A stretch of 64,000 nucleotides of DNA from Polyangiaceae bacterium (lineage in GTDB: Bacteria; Myxococcota_A; Polyangia; Polyangiales; Polyangiaceae), in NCBI GenBank assembly GCA_025353725.1, contig JANXOF010000037.1:1-64000 (forward strand). The letters run 5' to 3'. Under the pieces are notes generated by a model. The model worked only from the letters and a program-made list of their open reading frames with translations. It was not told the origin of the DNA and searched no databases. Below, in pieces: positions 61,788 through 64,000 of the stretch; the stretch's first letter is position 1; each line of letters opens with the position of its first letter. A program made the translations under genes and the position numbers.

Positions 61788-63755
61788 ATGCCGCTCGACT
61801 TTCCGACGCCGTCATCCTCATCTACGGGCTCCTCGACATCCGGTACACTTGATGCTCGCATCCCCGACGGACCCATCGAGAAAAAGTGGGATACCCGCCG
61901 ATTCGAGATGAAGGTCGTGAACCCGGCGAACAAACGCAAATACAGCGTTATCGTCGTCGGTTCGGGACTTGCGGGTGCATCCGCCGCCGCATCCATGGCC
62001 GAGCTTGGTTACGACGTCCACTGTTTTTGTTTTCAAGACAGCCCGCGCCGCGCGCACTCGATAGCGGCCCAAGGCGGGATCAACGCCGCAAAGAACTACC
62101 AAAATGACGGCGACAGCGTTTGGCGGCTCTTTTACGACACAGTGAAAGGCGGCGACTATCGCGCCCGCGAGGCGAACGTTTACCGCCTTGCACAGATCAG
62201 CGTGAACATTATTGACCAATGCGTCGCGCAAGGCGTCCCTTTCGCCCGCGAGTACGGCGGCACACTCTCAAATCGCTCGTTCGGTGGTGCCCAAGTGTCG
62301 CGCACGTTTTACGCGCGCGGCCAGACAGGCCAGCAACTTTTGCTGGGCGCATACCAAGCTCTCGAGCGACAGATTGGCGCGGGCAAGGTCAAGATGTACC
62401 CGCGAACGGAGATGCTCGATCTCGTCGTGGTCGACGGGCGAGCCCGCGGGATCATTACGCGGAACCTCGTCACCGGGAAAACCGAAGCCCACGCGGCGGA
62501 CGCCGTCGTCCTCGGCACAGGCGGTTACGGCAACGTTTTTCATCTGTCGACCAACGCGAAAGGCTCGAACGCCACGGCGAGCTGGCGCGCCCATAAGCGA
62601 GGCGCTTACTTCGCCAATCCGTGCTTCACGCAAATTCACCCGACGTGTATTCCGGTGGCCGGTGATTACCAATCCAAGCTGACCCTCATGAGCGAGTCGC
62701 TTCGCAACGACGGTCGTATTTGGGTTCCTTCAAAAAAGGGTGATCCGCGTAGCCCGAGCCAGATACCTGAGAGCGAACGTGACTACTACCTCGAGAGGCG
62801 TTACCCCGCATTCGGTAACCTTGTGCCGCGCGACGTCGCTTCTCGCGCCGCGAAGCTCGTATGCGACGAAGGGCGCGGTGTTGGTCCGGGAGGCCGAGGC
62901 GTTTATCTCGATTTTGCCGATTCGATTGGCCGGCTCGGCGAGAACGTCATCCGAGAGCGCTACGGCAATCTTTTCGACATGTACGCTCGGATTACAGGGG
63001 AAAACCCTTACAAAGTGCCGATGCGAATTTACCCCGCGATTCACTACACGATGGGCGGACTTTGGGTCGACTACGACCTTATGAGCACCATTCCAGGTAT
63101 GTTCGTGATGGGCGAGGCAAACTTTTCAGACCACGGTGCGAACCGCCTTGGCGCGAGCGCGCTGATGCAGGGCCTTGCGGACGGCTACTTCATTCTGCCT
63201 TACACGATTGGCAACTATCTCGCGCAGTCGAAGGGACCCAAAATAGAGGCCTCGCACTCCGCGTTTCAAGACGCGCTCAAGGGCGTGAAGCTCGCGACCG
63301 CGAAGTTTGTGTCGTCGAGGGGGAAGCGAACGGTGGATTCGTTCCACCGCGAGTTAGGCAAAATCGTTTGGGAGAAGTGCGGAATGGCCCGCAGCCGCAC
63401 GGGGCTCGAAGAAGCGCTCGCGAGAATCCCGGAGCTGCGCGAGGAGTTCAACTCCAACGTCATGATTCCTGGCAGCGGCGAAGAGATGAACCGAGAACTC
63501 GAGAAAGCCGGGCGCGTGGCGGACTTCTTTGAGCTGGCGGAGCTCATGTGCTTCGACGCGTTGCAGCGTAACGAGTCATGCGGCGGTCACTTTCGCGAGG
63601 AGTTTCAGACGCCCGAGGGGGAGGCGCTTCGTGACGACGAGGCGTTCTGCTACGCGGCGGCATGGGAGTACAAGGGGCAGAATGAGCGGCAGACGCTGCA
63701 TCGCGAGGCCCTCTCGTTCGACAACGTCCACCTGACGCAACGGAGCTATAAGTAA
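61788..63755 (+). CDS. sdhA: Succinate dehydrogenase flavoprotein subunit
   Basis: The 655-residue FAD subunit has the Rossmann loop [19 protein letters not shown], the covalent-FAD His in [17 protein letters not shown], and substrate-binding text [35 protein letters not shown] and [13 protein letters not shown]. The Arg/His catalytic cluster lies in the later [15 protein letters not shown] region. The length and the [20 protein letters not shown] block match the epsilon/delta-type SdhA that pairs with a b558 subunit. It converts succinate to fumarate (or the reverse) at the cytoplasmic face. Confidence 0.95.
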   Translation: MPLDFPTPSSSSTGSSTSGTLDARIPDGPIEKKWDTRRFEMKVVNPANKRKYSVIVVGSGLAGASAAASMAELGYDVHCFCFQDSPRRAHSIAAQGGINAAKNYQNDGDSVWRLFYDTVKGGDYRAREANVYRLAQISVNIIDQCVAQGVPFAREYGGTLSNRSFGGAQVSRTFYARGQTGQQLLLGAYQALERQIGAGKVKMYPRTEMLDLVVVDGRARGIITRNLVTGKTEAHAADAVVLGTGGYGNVFHLSTNAKGSNATASWRAHKRGAYFANPCFTQIHPTCIPVAGDYQSKLTLMSESLRNDGRIWVPSKKGDPRSPSQIPESERDYYLERRYPAFGNLVPRDVASRAAKLVCDEGRGVGPGGRGVYLDFADSIGRLGENVIRERYGNLFDMYARITGENPYKVPMRIYPAIHYTMGGLWVDYDLMSTIPGMFVMGEANFSDHGANRLGASALMQGLADGYFILPYTIGNYLAQSKGPKIEASHSAFQDALKGVKLATAKFVSSRGKRTVDSFHRELGKIVWEKCGMARSRTGLEEALARIPELREEFNSNVMIPGSGEEMNRELEKAGRVADFFELAELMCFDALQRNESCGGHFREEFQTPEGEALRDDEAFCYAAAWEYKGQNERQTLHREALSFDNVHLTQRSYK

Positions 63756-64000
63756 TGCGAACGTTCTCCCTCACCCTCAACGTGTGGCGGCAAAAGAGCG
63801 CGAGCGAACCCGGCAAGTTCGTCACGTACAAAGCGCCGAACGTCAGCGAGCACATGTCGTTCCTCGAGATGCTCGACGTTGTGAATGACGATTTAATCCT
63901 TACCGGTGGAGAGCCTATCGTCTTCGATCACGACTGCCGCGAGGGGATATGCGGATCCTGCGGTTTTATGATCAACGGAATAGCCCATGGGCCTAACCGT
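63755..64000 (+). CDS. sdhB: Succinate dehydrogenase iron-sulfur subunit, 5' part (runs off the window)
   Basis: An ATG at 63755 shares its first base with the last base of the sdhA stop. The 82 visible residues begin [13 protein letters not shown] and contain the plant-ferredoxin [2Fe-2S] site [15 protein letters not shown] after a normal EPIVFDHD lead. The [4Fe-4S] and [3Fe-4S] Cys motifs lie outside the window. It completes the sdhCAB operon. Confidence 0.95.
   Translation, partial: MRTFSLTLNVWRQKSASEPGKFVTYKAPNVSEHMSFLEMLDVVNDDLILTGGEPIVFDHDCREGICGSCGFMINGIAHGPNR

Noticed and set aside
1-64000. tRNA, rRNA or CRISPR arrays
   Set aside because: No cloverleaf with a GGTTCGAATCC-like arm, no ribosomal RNA text and no spaced direct repeats were found in the gene-free intervals I read.

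Overview
The window looks like chromosomal DNA of a GC-rich, Gram-negative, predatory or soil-type bacterium, most probably a member of the Myxococcota (Polyangia-like). The clues are large Ser/Thr kinases with TPR and beta-propeller tails next to an ECF-type sigma factor, a DUF1552/DUF1592 pair, many lipoproteins with Asp/Ala/Gly-rich linkers after the lipobox, a cytochrome b558-type sdhCAB operon and a type III polyketide synthase operon. This is an inference from gene content, not a 16S-based placement.

Layout. 0-6 kb: the 5' part of an IS701-type transposase cut by the window edge, mutH, a cystathionine beta-synthase, a PIN-toxin remnant, a zinc-ribbon protein and a HEAT/THUMP/methyltransferase fusion. 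6-15.5 kb: a Tat-exported molybdopterin oxidoreductase with a PepSY membrane partner, a DUF2235-like lipoprotein, the threonine-degradation pair tdh/kbl, tyrA, a PAP2 phosphatase and DUF429. 14.6-20 kb: a sigma factor followed by a giant kinase that carries an anti-sigma-like zinc motif, then a frameshifted YHYH lipoprotein. 20-32 kb: VWA/transglutaminase pair, a UDP-sugar pyrophosphorylase, SppA fused to a barrel-like domain, a metallophosphoesterase and a second kinase.

31.9-35.8 kb is a decayed or error-prone stretch. At least five neighbouring reading frames are broken, two of them at short homopolymers where one added base restores the frame. It holds a di-heme cytochrome lipoprotein, a thioesterase and several unknown genes. 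35.8-47 kb returns to intact genes: yghU, trpS, an orphan beta-class DNA methyltransferase, a methyl-accepting protein, a trypsin-like lipoprotein, an isopropylmalate/isocitrate-type dehydrogenase and secreted Cys-rich lipoproteins.

47-50.3 kb: a DUF1552 gene and a DUF1592 gene broken by an in-frame amber codon. 50-64 kb: small proteins, ald, a SUMF1 lipoprotein, a tightly coupled type III PKS / methyltransferase / flavoprotein operon (phenolic lipid or alkylpyrone type), pyrD, and sdhC-sdhA-sdhB, with sdhB running off the end.

I saw no tRNA, rRNA or CRISPR array. All family assignments are from reading motifs by eye; no database search was run.
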